A stretch of 64,000 nt of DNA, from the NCBI RefSeq assembly GCF_000145215.1, contig NC_014392.1, positions 1,434,001-1,498,000 of the forward strand. Reading direction: 5' to 3'. The position numbers and the translations under genes are program-made. The notes beneath the pieces are model-generated. The model searched no databases. It worked only from the letters and a program-made list of their open reading frames with translations, and was not told the origin of the DNA. The stretch's first letter is position 1. Each line of letters begins with the position of its first letter. Shown here in pieces: positions 27,414-36,274 of this stretch. The DNA is from Caldicellulosiruptor obsidiansis OB47. GTDB lineage: Bacteria > Bacillota > Thermoanaerobacteria > Caldicellulosiruptorales > Caldicellulosiruptoraceae.

Positions 27414-28250
27414 TTAATCTACAAAATCAAGGCTAATATCAAGGCTTTTTACTGAATGCGTAATGCTCCCAACAGAAATAATGTCAATACCTGTTTTTGC
27501 AATCTCTTCAATGTTATCAATATTTATATTTCCAGATGCTTCTATCAACACTCTTCCCCCAGCTTTTTCAACAGCCTTTCTCATCTCATCCACCGTAAAA
27601 TGGTCAAGCATAATTATATCCGCACCTGATAACAATGCCTCTTCAAACTCCTGCATATTACGCACTTCTATTTCAACCTTCATTGTATGTGGAACATTCT
27701 CTTTCGCCCTTTTTATAGCCTCTGATATGCTTCCAACAGCCTTTATATGATTATCTTTAATTAACACCGCATCAGATAAGGAGTATCTGTGATTTTTGCC
27801 ACCACCAACAAAAACAGCGTATTTATCAAGCATTCTCAAAAGAGGAATGGTCTTTCGAGTATCAGTCACAGTCGCCTTGTACCCTTTTATCTTTTGCGCA
27901 AGCATATTTGTAAATGTTGCAATCCCGCTCATCCTTTGCAACAAATTTAAAGCAAGCCTTTCGCCCTTCAAGATTGCCCGGGTGCTACCATCTATTTTAG
28001 CCAAAACATCACCCTTGTTTATAAATTCTCCATCAGCTTTTAACTTTTCAAATTTTATGTTGCCATCTAGTATCTCAAATACCCTCTTTGCCACATCTAT
28101 CCCACATAAAATTCCATTCTCTTTAGCCAATAAAACAGCATTTGATGTGCTCTCCTGCGGAATTAATAAATCTGTAGTAATATCCCCATATGGCATATCC
28201 TCTATCAGTGCATCCTTAATAATTTTATCAATCACCAAAAAATTCAGCAT
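27414..28250 (-). CDS. nadC: Nicotinate-nucleotide pyrophosphorylase (carboxylating)
   Basis: 278 residues, typical length. Conserved segments include MPYGDITTDLLIP near 18, RLALNLLQRMSGIAT near 97, VTDTRKTIPLLRMLDKYAVFVGGG near 128-152 and IMLDHFTVDEMRKAV near 213. It converts quinolinate plus PRPP to nicotinate mononucleotide. It is the last of nadA-nadB-nadC, abutting nadB with no gap. Confidence 0.96.
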   Translation of the reverse strand: MLNFLVIDKIIKDALIEDMPYGDITTDLLIPQESTSNAVLLAKENGILCGIDVAKRVFEILDGNIKFEKLKADGEFINKGDVLAKIDGSTRAILKGERLALNLLQRMSGIATFTNMLAQKIKGYKATVTDTRKTIPLLRMLDKYAVFVGGGKNHRYSLSDAVLIKDNHIKAVGSISEAIKRAKENVPHTMKVEIEVRNMQEFEEALLSGADIIMLDHFTVDEMRKAVEKAGGRVLIEASGNINIDNIEEIAKTGIDIISVGSITHSVKSLDISLDFVD

Positions 28251-29882
28251 TTAAAAGATTTCCTCCCATCCGCAAGTCTTTGAGTATACCAAATGCTTTT
28301 TCCAGTTGACATCATCTTGATACGGGAAATCTTTTCTGTAATGAGAACCTCTGCTCTCTTTTCTCATCAGCGCAGCATTTGCCAGAATGTATCCTATTAT
28401 GAGCATATTGTAATATTCTATCTCTTTTTGCGAGCCAAGCTTCATTGCATTTAACATCTCTAACCTTGAGACAATGTAATCAATCAACTTTTCAAGTCCT
28501 TCTTTTGTTCGCACAATCCCTGCATGCTCACTCATTTTACTTCTCAAACCTTCAATCTCGGTGGCTACGTTCAAATCAAAATCCTTTTTACTCAAGCTTC
28601 TATGGCAGATTGCTATATGTTTCACATTTTTTTGTGACCTGCTGTTGATATATTGAGCTATTCTTCTTCCAAAAACAAGACCTTCTAAAAGTGAATTTGA
28701 TGCAAGCCTGTTTGCTCCATGAACACGTGTCCCTGCTGCCTCACCACATACAAAAAGGTTTTCCACAGTGGTTCTGCCAAACTCGTCAGAAAGCACCCCG
28801 CCCATACTATAATGCTGCGCAGGTGCAACAGGAATTCTCTGTTTTGTAATATCGATACCAAGTTCCAAACATTTTTGATATATATTAGGAAATCTCTTTC
28901 TTATAAAGTTAGCATCAAGATGAGTAATGTCGAGAAATACGTTTTCAGAACCTGTCCTTTGCAGCTCAAAGTATATACTACGAGAAACAATATCTCTTGG
29001 TGCAAGCTCTGCAAGAGGATGATACTTAGGCATAAACCTTTCACCAAAACTATTGTAAAGAAGACCGCCTTCGCCTCTTACTGCCTCGGATATTAAAAAG
29101 CTCTTATTTCTTTCATGATAAAGCACTGTGGGATGAAACTGCACAAGTTCCATATCCACAACCTTTGCTCCACACCTTACAGCTGCAGCACAGCCATCGC
29201 CTGTTGTCACCTCAGGGTTTGTTGTGTATTTGTACAAATATCCATAGCCACCAGATGCCAGAACAATGTTGTTTGAAAATAAAATGACCTTCTTATTCTT
29301 TATCTTTAGCAAAACTCCTATGGCATTGTTCTGTTCATCGGTGAGTATATCAACCAGAAAAGCATTTTCAAATATTGTAACGTTTTTATACGACTTTACT
29401 ACATGTCCTAAATGCTCAGACACAATTCTTCCTGTTGCATCTCCACTTGCATGGATAATCCTTCGTCGGCTGTGTGCTCCTTCCTGACCTAAAATAATTT
29501 CACCCTCGTCATCTAAATCAAACGGAATATTCATCTTAAGCAGAATATTTATATTTTCAATAGCCTCATCAACCAAAATTCTTACCATATGCGAATCACA
29601 AAGACCACTGCCTGCTCTTATTGTATCCATATAGTGTATGTCAGGACTGTCATCATGACTAAGCGGTGCTGCAATCCCGCCTTGGGCTAAATTGGTATTG
29701 CTAACCTGCATGGTTTCTTTTGTTACAAGAGCAGTTTTTAGTCTTTTGTCAAGATTGACTGCAGTGTATAACCCTGCAACACCTGTTCCAATAATCACTA
29801 CATCAAAATTTAAAACCTCATCACTATTAGAGTCAAATTCAATGCAAAACCTTTTAAACTCTGTCAAACTGACCATCTCCAA
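28251..29882 (-). CDS. nadB: L-aspartate oxidase
   Basis: 543 residues. The FAD dinucleotide motif VVIIGTGVAGLYTAVNL begins near residue 28 after a leader that some family members lack. NLAQGGIAAPL, HSRRRIIHASGDATG near 136-150, ASGGYGYLYKYTTNP and QHYSMGGVLSDEFGRT near 342 follow. It oxidises aspartate to iminosuccinate using fumarate or oxygen; fumarate is expected in an anaerobe. NadA uses the product, and its gene is 8 bases upstream. Confidence 0.96.
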   Translation of the reverse strand: MEMVSLTEFKRFCIEFDSNSDEVLNFDVVIIGTGVAGLYTAVNLDKRLKTALVTKETMQVSNTNLAQGGIAAPLSHDDSPDIHYMDTIRAGSGLCDSHMVRILVDEAIENINILLKMNIPFDLDDEGEIILGQEGAHSRRRIIHASGDATGRIVSEHLGHVVKSYKNVTIFENAFLVDILTDEQNNAIGVLLKIKNKKVILFSNNIVLASGGYGYLYKYTTNPEVTTGDGCAAAVRCGAKVVDMELVQFHPTVLYHERNKSFLISEAVRGEGGLLYNSFGERFMPKYHPLAELAPRDIVSRSIYFELQRTGSENVFLDITHLDANFIRKRFPNIYQKCLELGIDITKQRIPVAPAQHYSMGGVLSDEFGRTTVENLFVCGEAAGTRVHGANRLASNSLLEGLVFGRRIAQYINSRSQKNVKHIAICHRSLSKKDFDLNVATEIEGLRSKMSEHAGIVRTKEGLEKLIDYIVSRLEMLNAMKLGSQKEIEYYNMLIIGYILANAALMRKESRGSHYRKDFPYQDDVNWKKHLVYSKTCGWEEIF

Positions 29883-29890
29883 TTTACAAA

Positions 29891-30811
29891 TTAACCCATT
29901 TCAAGCATCTTAGCAAGTGCTTTTTTCGCACCTTGCATAATTTCTTCTTCAACTTCTATCTGGTATCTCTCATACAATAGAGCATCTCTTACCGATTGCA
30001 AGGTATTCTTCTTCATATTAGGACAAATCATCCCTGGATGAAGAATATAAAACTTCTTGTCGGGATTCAGCTTCTTTAAACTGTACAGTACTCCCATCTC
30101 TGTTCCGATAATAAACTCTTTTTCTTTTGAAGCAGTAGCAAAATCTATTATCTGTTTTGTACTTCCGACAAAGTCAGCAAGCTCAACCACTTCTGGTCTA
30201 CACTCAGGATGGACCAAAACCAAAGCATTTGGATGCGCAGACTTCGCTTTTTCAACATCTTCTTTTTTAATCTTGTAATGAGTAATACAAAATCCTTCCC
30301 ATAAAATGATGTCTTTTTCAGGCACCTGTTTTTTAACAAAACTTCCTAAGTTTTTGTCTGGCAAAAAAATTATTTTGTCATTGGGAAATTCCCTTACAAT
30401 TTTCACAGCATTTGATGAAGTACAGATAACATCTGATTTTGCTTTGACAGAAGCAGGAGAGTTAATATAACACACAATTGAATAATCAGGATATTTCTTT
30501 TTTAAATTTTCAACATCTTCTGCAGTCACCATATCAGCAAGAGGACATCCAGCATCTATCTCTGGCAACAGCACCTTTTTATGTGGCGAAAGTATCTTTG
30601 CACTCTCAGCCATAAAGTGAACTCCACAAAATACTATAACTTCTTCAGGACGTTCAGCGCACACTTTGCTAAGATAAAAAGAGTCGCCCACAAAATCAGC
30701 AATCTCCTGCACTTCATCAATTTGGTAATTGTGAGCAACTATCAAAGCGTTCTTTTTTCTCTTGAGCTTGTAAATTTCATTTTTAAGCTCTTCTATATTC
30801 AATAATATCAC
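29891..30811 (-). CDS. nadA: Quinolinate synthase
   Basis: 306 residues. The three cluster-ligand cysteines are in [14 protein letters not shown] near 83, VHPECRPEV near 196 and [10 protein letters not shown] near 281. HNYQ near 27 and DAGCPLADM also match. The enzyme condenses iminosuccinate with dihydroxyacetone phosphate to quinolinate with a [4Fe-4S] cluster. The start is GTG 30811 or a TTG three codons later; neither has a strong ribosome-binding site. It is first of the nad genes and follows ruvX. Confidence 0.96.
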   Translation of the reverse strand: MILLNIEELKNEIYKLKRKKNALIVAHNYQIDEVQEIADFVGDSFYLSKVCAERPEEVIVFCGVHFMAESAKILSPHKKVLLPEIDAGCPLADMVTAEDVENLKKKYPDYSIVCYINSPASVKAKSDVICTSSNAVKIVREFPNDKIIFLPDKNLGSFVKKQVPEKDIILWEGFCITHYKIKKEDVEKAKSAHPNALVLVHPECRPEVVELADFVGSTKQIIDFATASKEKEFIIGTEMGVLYSLKKLNPDKKFYILHPGMICPNMKKNTLQSVRDALLYERYQIEVEEEIMQGAKKALAKMLEMG

Positions 30812-31301
30812 TCGCTTTTCTTGGTAAGATTTTTATCATTAATATACCATTTAAGAAGACCAAAATCAACATACACAAAAGATTCTTAGCTTCCATTATA
30901 AAAGTCAAGATACCCCTGGAGAATATAAACTGCTGCAACCTTGTCAATTGCCTTCTTCTTTTTTTCCAGTTCAGCTCTTCATTCATTACCCTTTCAACAG
31001 CTTTTGTTGAAAATCTCTCATCCCATTTTACAATCTCTACATTGTATCTACTTCCAATTCTGCTGGAAATCTCATCAATTTTTTTTAGCTTTTCATCCTT
31101 CAGGTCAGGATGCAGCTTAGAAAGAGGATAACCTATCACAACTTTTTCTATATTATATGTGTGAAATATTTTGTCAAGCTCATCAAACAAATCTTTATTT
31201 TTCAGCTCAATTGTCATAAGCGGCTGAGCAGTAATTTTGAGTGGGTCTGAAATTGCAACACCAACTCTGCTGTTACCTATGTCAAGACATAGAATCCTCA
31301 A
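30783..31301 (-). CDS. ruvX: Putative pre-16S rRNA nuclease RuvX/YqgF, apparent frameshift
   Basis: As read, the frame is 172 residues, but only the first 112 or so match the family: [27 protein letters not shown] near 56 and [16 protein letters not shown] near 92. After NW the as-read frame gives [13 protein letters not shown], which is unlike any RuvX. Adding one A to the A7 run (T7 at 30959-30965 on the plus strand) restores [20 protein letters not shown] and a stop at 30886, giving the normal 138-residue length. The as-read tail also overlaps nadA by 29 bases, whereas the restored frame does not. Sequencing error, mutation or slippage in the A run are all possible. Confidence 0.85.
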   Translation of the reverse strand: MRILCLDIGNSRVGVAISDPLKITAQPLMTIELKNKDLFDELDKIFHTYNIEKVVIGYPLSKLHPDLKDEKLKKIDEISSRIGSRYNVEIVKWDERFSTKAVERVMNEELNWKKRRRQLTRLQQFIFSRGILTFIMEAKNLLCMLILVFLNGILMIKILPRKASDIIEYRRA

Positions 31302-31334
31302 TTTGCAACCACCTTTCTACTTTTCCAATTTGCT

Positions 31335-32282
31335 TCAGATTACTTTCAAAGCAAAAAGCTTACAATAGCTGCTGCAGTATCCACAGCAAAGACATCTGGA
31401 GTAATCAACAACCACCTTTCCATCTTTCACAGACAATGCATTTTGGTGGCAATGCAAGGCACACTCTCCACAGCCTTCACACCAGCTTTCAACATGAAGC
31501 TTTTTTGTCTTTACATTCTCTAATAATTCTTTGTTCAAGTAAACCTTCTTTTCTTCAAAGCATCTAATATTATAGTCAACCTCAAATATACTTTGCATAC
31601 CAATTGCAACAGAATGAAGATAAGGAAAGTCAAATATAAATTCAAGCGCTTGCCTAAAATTAGAAAGGAGGTTGCCCCCACCAAATATTTTCATAGCAAA
31701 AATTCCTTTGCCATGTATGTAGGCTTGTTTTATCGCCTCAGCCATCTCATCAACTGTACCATCTACAATTCCGATTCCTTTGTAGTTAAATATTGGATGG
31801 ATAACTTCAATTTCTGGATATTTGATAGCATCTTTTACCGCCTTTACATAGTGGGTAGAAATGCCAAAATGTTTTATATACCCTTTCTCTTTTGCTTTTA
31901 AAAAATACTCAACTGCTTCATAATGTCCTTTGAAAGTATGCTCACCTTCTTGTTCATGGAGCATAAATAGGTCTATGTAATCAACATCCAGCTCTTTCAA
32001 AGCCTTATATAAAGAAAACTCTGCTGATTTTTTATCATAAGCATATGATTTTGTAGATATCACAGGTCGTATTCCGCTTATCTGGATTGACTTTCTTATA
32101 TACTCATAAGTCTCATACAGCTCAGCAGTATCAACAAAATTTATACCCTTTTGATACGCATACGCTAAAAGCCTTGCTCCATCTTCAACTGATAATTTTT
32201 TTTGAAGCGGTCCGATCGTAAGAGTACCGAAACATATTTTGCTTACATAAAGTGAGGTACTTCCAAGTTTAATGTACTGCAT
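31335..32282 (-). CDS. Aldo/keto reductase with C-terminal 4Fe-4S ferredoxin domain
   Basis: 315 residues. The AKR barrel (about 1-250) begins [20 protein letters not shown] and shows FVDTAELYETYEYIRK (Asp and Tyr of the tetrad), ISTKSYAY (Lys) and LFMLHEQ (His). Residues 265-312 hold two cluster motifs, CEGCGECALHC and CLCCGYCSSYC, as in bacterial ferredoxins. Such fused proteins are widespread in clostridia and have unknown substrates. It overlaps the upstream membrane protein gene by 14 bases and precedes ruvX by 33. Confidence 0.9.
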   Translation of the reverse strand: MQYIKLGSTSLYVSKICFGTLTIGPLQKKLSVEDGARLLAYAYQKGINFVDTAELYETYEYIRKSIQISGIRPVISTKSYAYDKKSAEFSLYKALKELDVDYIDLFMLHEQEGEHTFKGHYEAVEYFLKAKEKGYIKHFGISTHYVKAVKDAIKYPEIEVIHPIFNYKGIGIVDGTVDEMAEAIKQAYIHGKGIFAMKIFGGGNLLSNFRQALEFIFDFPYLHSVAIGMQSIFEVDYNIRCFEEKKVYLNKELLENVKTKKLHVESWCEGCGECALHCHQNALSVKDGKVVVDYSRCLCCGYCSSYCKLFALKVI

Positions 32283-33780
32283 AATCTTTCACCAGCTTTG
32301 TAAGGTATATACTCAAGTTTAAAAATCCTAATAACAGACCAGCAATTATTGTACCTGAATCGTTCAAAAGCCATGCAAACATAGTGATTATAATAAACAA
32401 TTTTATCTTTTCTCTTTCAAGTGAGCTCAAAACCAAAATTTTATTTTTGGTCAAAGCTAAGATACTTAAAATCACAAAGCAACTAACAAGCAAAATTGTC
32501 AATGGATAGGATACAAAATAAGAAAGGTTCATGAGCATTTTTCTTTTTATTGTATCAAGTAAAACCTCAGTGTTTGAAAAAACATTAAATAGATAGCTAT
32601 TCTTGAAGATAGCAAAAACTATCAAGATTGCAACTGGTAACAACAAAAAAATCATCTTTTTTTTATTTTCTGATTTTATAATTGAAAATAAAGTAAAACC
32701 TAAAAGGATGGAAACAAGCCCGCCAAAATTTATACCATAATATGGAATCGCCAAAAATATAGCTAAGGCTCCGAGTATTATATAAACATTTTTTAAAGGA
32801 ATTTTAGTTGCAACCGAAAATACAAATGCAAAGCCCAATAAATAAGCAAAAAACTCATTGCCTATGCCATAAAACCTATTTGCAAATGAAGGATGATATC
32901 CTGCAGTAGAAATAAGCTCTAAATAGTTGTCATAAAAAATAGCCTGAATCAAAATAGAGAGGATTCCTGCCAAAGCAAGTCCAGCTTGAGTTTTTTCTAA
33001 ACTGAAGTATGATAATATTAACGAGGTTGCAAAAAACAGTAATAAAAATACAAAAACATGGTTAATATACTGAACTATTATCGGTGAGTAGATAATAAAA
33101 AGGTACGAAAGCAACACAGTGGTAGGAAGCAATTTTAAAATATATATATGTATAGCAGCGTTTGATAAGTTTATTTTAATATTTCCAAAATAAACTATTG
33201 CTTCTAATATTGAGAAAATAATGATAACAGCAAAAAGAACTATTAAATACCTATTAAGATACATAAGCTGATAATTCAATATCCAAAAAAACTTCCACAA
33301 GTGTTGTAAAAAGTTATTTGTTACTAATATTTTAGTATCCTCATTAAACCTGCCTTCTAATATATCCATAAATTCACTGTCCAGTACAAGTCCAGCTCTT
33401 TTAGTGTGAACTGATTCGAAAGTAAAAAAGCCTTCATCAGAAAAGTTATTGAATACAAAGATTAACCTACCATCACCACTGTATAAAAAAAATAGACCCT
33501 CTTTTTTCTTTTTCATCTGTGATAGATTACTAATATTTGTCCCTTTTTTCCCAAGATATTCTTTAATCTTTTGACTTCTTTCTTCATCTTTTAAAACTAC
33601 AATCACTGCCCAACCTTTTTTGCTACTTGAAATAACTTCTTTTACAGTAGCATAAAAATATTTATCGCTAAACTCTTTTCCTTCAAACTTGTAGAAACTA
33701 AATGCAAAAGCTGAACTGAAAATTAAACTACTCAATATTATTATCAATATAAAACTTAACAATTTCTTCCAATATTTCAT
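32269..33780 (-). CDS. Uncharacterised polytopic membrane protein
   Basis: 503 residues from the ATG at 33780 (AAGGAG about 11 bases upstream). A signal-like segment (8-27) is followed by an extracytoplasmic region of about 120 residues rich in charge, then about ten membrane spans from residue 160 to the end. A loop at about 290 contains [17 protein letters not shown] recognise no family. The start lies inside ireB (53-base overlap) and the end overlaps the aldo/keto reductase gene, so it is tightly packed in the ireB-ruvX operon. Confidence 0.75.
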   Translation of the reverse strand: MKYWKKLLSFILIIILSSLIFSSAFAFSFYKFEGKEFSDKYFYATVKEVISSSKKGWAVIVVLKDEERSQKIKEYLGKKGTNISNLSQMKKKKEGLFFLYSGDGRLIFVFNNFSDEGFFTFESVHTKRAGLVLDSEFMDILEGRFNEDTKILVTNNFLQHLWKFFWILNYQLMYLNRYLIVLFAVIIIFSILEAIVYFGNIKINLSNAAIHIYILKLLPTTVLLSYLFIIYSPIIVQYINHVFVFLLLFFATSLILSYFSLEKTQAGLALAGILSILIQAIFYDNYLELISTAGYHPSFANRFYGIGNEFFAYLLGFAFVFSVATKIPLKNVYIILGALAIFLAIPYYGINFGGLVSILLGFTLFSIIKSENKKKMIFLLLPVAILIVFAIFKNSYLFNVFSNTEVLLDTIKRKMLMNLSYFVSYPLTILLVSCFVILSILALTKNKILVLSSLEREKIKLFIIITMFAWLLNDSGTIIAGLLLGFLNLSIYLTKLVKDYAVH

Positions 33781-33982
33781 CTCTTTCAATTCTCCTTATT
33801 ATAGAGCGGGCATTCTTATGATTAGTAATATAAGTTGGGTCACCTGATATTAAGTATCCTACAAGCTGGGCAATCGGATTGTAACCCTTTTCTTTCAGCG
33901 CATTGTAAACCTCACTCAATATCTCTTTAACCTTTTTGTCCATACTTTCTTCAAATGAGAAATGCTGAGTTTTATCGTTCAT
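33728..33982 (-). CDS. IreB family regulatory phosphoprotein
   Basis: 84 residues, the standard length: a threonine-containing N-terminus ([13 protein letters not shown]), then [35 protein letters not shown] and [14 protein letters not shown]. In enterococci IreB is phosphorylated by the Ser/Thr kinase IreK and restrains cephalosporin resistance. In many Firmicutes it is immediately upstream of ruvX; here a membrane protein and a reductase gene separate them. Confidence 0.93.
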   Translation of the reverse strand: MNDKTQHFSFEESMDKKVKEILSEVYNALKEKGYNPIAQLVGYLISGDPTYITNHKNARSIIRRIERDEILEEIVKFYIDNNIE

Positions 33983-34008
33983 TTCTTATACCACCTTTTA
34001 ATTAATTT

Positions 34009-34050
34009 TTAAGCCCTCATCCACAATTTTAACTCTGGATGAAGGCTTAA
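34009..34050 (-). other. Stem-loop between trmH-family gene and ireB
   Basis: TTAAGCCCTCATCC (34009-34022) pairs with GGATGAAGGCTTAA (34037-34050) with one mismatch. It starts 4 bases after the methyltransferase stop. On the minus strand the stem is followed by AAATTAATT rather than a T-run, so it is not a clear terminator. Confidence 0.5.
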
Positions 34051-34053
34051 ATT

Positions 34054-34866
34054 CTATCTTTTTCTCAATTCATACAACACAATTGAAGCTGCCACCGCCG
34101 CATTTAGAGACTCTGCTTTGCCAGCCATAGGAATTTTTATCTTTCTTGCTGCCACCTTTGCAAAAGAATCGCTAACCCCTTCAGACTCATTACCAATAAC
34201 AACACAAAATTTTTTGTCAGGAACAACTTTTGAAATTTCAATATCACCATAGGGCGTTGCCACATAAACTGCAAAGCTATTATCTTTTAGGATTTTGATT
34301 AATTTTCCCTCTTCAGCCTCTCTCATAATCTGTAGATGAAAAAGTGAACCCATTGTGGCACGTATTGTCTTGGGATTGTAGATATCAACTGTCCCCTTTG
34401 TTGTTACAACAGCATCAAATCCAAACGCGTCAGCACATCTAATCAGTGTCCCTAAATTGCCAGGGTCCTGTAGCTTATCAGCTACAACTACTCTTTTAAG
34501 ATTTTTTATAAAATTTATGTCTTTGTCAACAAAGTTACACTCAGCTAAAATACCTTGCGGTGTAGAAGTTGTAGCAATGTATTCAAACAACTTATCAGGA
34601 ACCTCAATAACTCTTTTTATTTTCCCATCTTCTAAAAGACGCTTGCACTCCCAGTAAAATTCTTGATACCTATCTTTCGCTTGTTGAGAAAATATCACCA
34701 AGTTTATACATTCAATCTGATAGTTAATAGCTTCTTTTACCAGTTTTAAACCTTCAATTATGAAAGACCTAAACTCTTCTCTGTACTTTTTATCATTCAG
34801 CTTTTTTACTCTCTTTATACATTCGTTCTCTCGACTGCTAATAAACTCAACTTTTTTTGTGAACAT
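34054..34866 (-). CDS. TrmH/SpoU family RNA 2'-O-methyltransferase
   Basis: 270 residues. An N-terminal SpoU substrate-binding domain (about 1-110) precedes the SPOUT knot: VVADKLQDPGNLGTLIRCADAFG near 126, KFCVVIGNESEGVSD near 220 and the cofactor loop IPMAGKAESLNAAVAASIVLYEL at the end. It methylates a ribose in rRNA or tRNA; the target is not evident. It lies 43 bases downstream of rplT, an arrangement common in clostridia. Confidence 0.92.
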   Translation of the reverse strand: MFTKKVEFISSRENECIKRVKKLNDKKYREEFRSFIIEGLKLVKEAINYQIECINLVIFSQQAKDRYQEFYWECKRLLEDGKIKRVIEVPDKLFEYIATTSTPQGILAECNFVDKDINFIKNLKRVVVADKLQDPGNLGTLIRCADAFGFDAVVTTKGTVDIYNPKTIRATMGSLFHLQIMREAEEGKLIKILKDNSFAVYVATPYGDIEISKVVPDKKFCVVIGNESEGVSDSFAKVAARKIKIPMAGKAESLNAAVAASIVLYELRKR

Positions 34867-34909
34867 CTTACCAATAGCCCTTGCTTAAAAGAATCAAGAT
34901 GTAAATATA

Positions 34910-35269
34910 TTACTGAGCATTTATTTGTTTTTTAGCAATCTCAACCAGCTCAGCAAATGCTTTTTGATCATTTACAGCCATATCCGCCAAGACTTTCCTA
35001 TTAAGATTAATGCCTGCTTTTTTAAGACCATTCATAAACTTGCTGTACGAAAGACCATTTTGTCTTGCTGCCGCATTAATTCTTGTTATCCACAGCCTTC
35101 TAAAATCTCTCTTTTTTAGTTTTCTACCAATATATGCATATCTTAAAGATCTCATTACAGCTACATGTGCTTGTTTAAAAATCTTGCTCTTTGCACCAAA
35201 ATAACCCTTTGCAAGTTTTAGCCATTTTTTATGTCTCTTTCTTGCCCAAACACCATTTTTTATTCTCAT
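34910..35269 (-). CDS. rplT: 50S ribosomal protein L20
   Basis: 119 residues, full length. It shows the basic N-terminal extension ([19 protein letters not shown]) and the globular C-terminal part ([30 protein letters not shown]). L20 binds 23S rRNA early in assembly and, in low-GC Firmicutes, represses its own operon through the infC leader. It is the last gene of infC-rpmI-rplT. Confidence 0.98.
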   Translation of the reverse strand: MRIKNGVWARKRHKKWLKLAKGYFGAKSKIFKQAHVAVMRSLRYAYIGRKLKKRDFRRLWITRINAAARQNGLSYSKFMNGLKKAGINLNRKVLADMAVNDQKAFAELVEIAKKQINAQ

Positions 35270-35303
35270 TTATTGTTCTACCTCCTGTTTAAAATTGTTG
35301 TTT

Positions 35304-35501
35304 TTATAGATACGGCAAAAGTTTCTTAACTGCTTTTACGTTAGTAGCATCGACAACTACAGTCTTCTTTAAATTTCTCTTTCTTTTTCTTGTTTTTCCA
35401 CTTAAAAGATGACTTTTGCCAGCTCTCTTTCTCAAATATTTTCCACTTCCGCTCATTTTGATTCTTTTTGCAAGTCCTCTATGTGTTTTTAGCTTCGGCA
35501 T
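35304..35501 (-). CDS. rpmI: 50S ribosomal protein L35
   Basis: 65 residues from the ATG at 35501 (MPKLKTHRGLAKRIKMSGSG), preceded by GGGGAGGAG at good spacing. The longer frame to 35522 reads through the ribosome-binding site. The sequence is standard L35 (LLSGKTRKRKRNLKKTVVVD). It lies between infC (27-base gap) and rplT (34-base gap). Confidence 0.98.
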   Translation of the reverse strand: MPKLKTHRGLAKRIKMSGSGKYLRKRAGKSHLLSGKTRKRKRNLKKTVVVDATNVKAVKKLLPYL

Positions 35502-35528
35502 CAAAAAACTCCTCCCCATCAAAAATTT

Positions 35529-36044
35529 TTATTGCTGTTTTGGCGCAATGACCGCTGTAAGGTTCTTACCATCCAATTTTGGCTTTTTCTCAACAATTCC
35601 GTACTCTTTTATCTTTTCTATGAACTTGTTTATAATCTCTTCACCTATTTCAGGATGCAAGACTTCACGACCCCTAAAGCGAATAGATACCTTTACTTTG
35701 TCTCCATCCTGTAAAAACCTAATTGCATTTTTTACTTTTACGTTAAAGTCATGTTCTTCAATTGTAGTTGTAAGCCTGATTTCTTTTACGTTAATAACCT
35801 TTTGATTTTTCTTTGCCTCTTTCTCTTTTTTGGCAAGTTCAAACTTATACTTGCCATAATCCATTATCTTGCACACAGGCGGATTAGCATGAGGAGCAAT
35901 CTTAACTAAATCAAGCTTTTTCTCCTCAGCAATCCTCAGTGCCTCTTTTATGCTCATAATTCCAAGTTGAACACCGTTCTCATCAATAACTCTTACCTCT
36001 TTGTCTCTTATCTGCTCATTAATGAGCAAATCTTTATTATTTAT
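35529..36044 (-). CDS. infC: Translation initiation factor IF-3, probable AUA start
   Basis: The protein has the IF3 N-domain (LINEQIRDKEVRVIDENGVQLG), linker and C-domain (KEIRLTTTIEEHDFNVKVKN; IRFRGREVLHPEIG). The first canonical in-frame start, TTG 36029, is 24 bases from the only ribosome-binding site (AGGAGG, 36059-36054). In frame, ATA at 36044 is 9 bases from it and gives NNKDLLINEQIR, aligning end to end with the usual MISKDFIINEQIR. infC starting on a non-AUG codon such as AUU is known in bacteria and allows IF3 to repress itself; here the codon appears to be AUA. This gives 171 residues. Confidence 0.92.
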   Translation of the reverse strand: MNNKDLLINEQIRDKEVRVIDENGVQLGIMSIKEALRIAEEKKLDLVKIAPHANPPVCKIMDYGKYKFELAKKEKEAKKNQKVINVKEIRLTTTIEEHDFNVKVKNAIRFLQDGDKVKVSIRFRGREVLHPEIGEEIINKFIEKIKEYGIVEKKPKLDGKNLTAVIAPKQQ

Positions 36045-36230
36045 ATTAAAACACCTCCTGGAAATAAATAACCCTAATTCCTAATTTAAACAAAAAGTGG
36101 ATAGAAGCATAGCCTATCCACTCTCTTAACTCTTTTTGAGCCATATTAAATGGCTCAAAAAGCACTATTGACCCTCCGAGTCATTTCTCGGAAAGGTGAG
36201 AAGCGATAGACTTCTACTTCTTTTTCACCT
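36045..36230 (-). ncRNA. infC-rpmI-rplT leader (L20-leader type) with attenuator
   Basis: The leader of about 185 bases holds ordered hairpins on the minus strand: a long outer stem GGUGA...UCACC (about 36225 to 36195), a CCGAG/CUCGG hairpin, a perfect 13-bp stem (36150-36162 with 36132-36144) and an 8-bp terminator. Its position upstream of infC and the terminator match the L20-binding antitermination leaders of low-GC Firmicutes. I infer that L20 binding favours the terminator. The boundaries are approximate. Confidence 0.7.
36091..36121 (-). terminator. Attenuator in the infC leader
   Basis: GTGGATAG (36097-36104) pairs perfectly with CTATCCAC (36114-36121) and is followed on the minus strand by five T residues. 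It ends about 32 bases before the infC ribosome-binding site, so it must be read through for expression. Confidence 0.8.
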
Positions 36231-36235
36231 CTATA

Positions 36236-36265
36236 AGGATACCATATATACTTTGAAAATGTCAA
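36236..36265 (-). promoter_or_regulatory. Promoter of the infC operon
   Basis: A perfect TTGACA (36265-36260) is followed after 18 bases by TATCCT (36241-36236). The -35 lies only about 10 bases from the IS element's end, so the promoter core survives the insertion. Confidence 0.55.
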
Positions 36266-36274
36266 TATCAAAAA

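Noticed and set aside
30148..30339. Antisense-frame ORF inside nadA
   Set aside because: It is a shadow frame of nadA with no start signal and no similarity.
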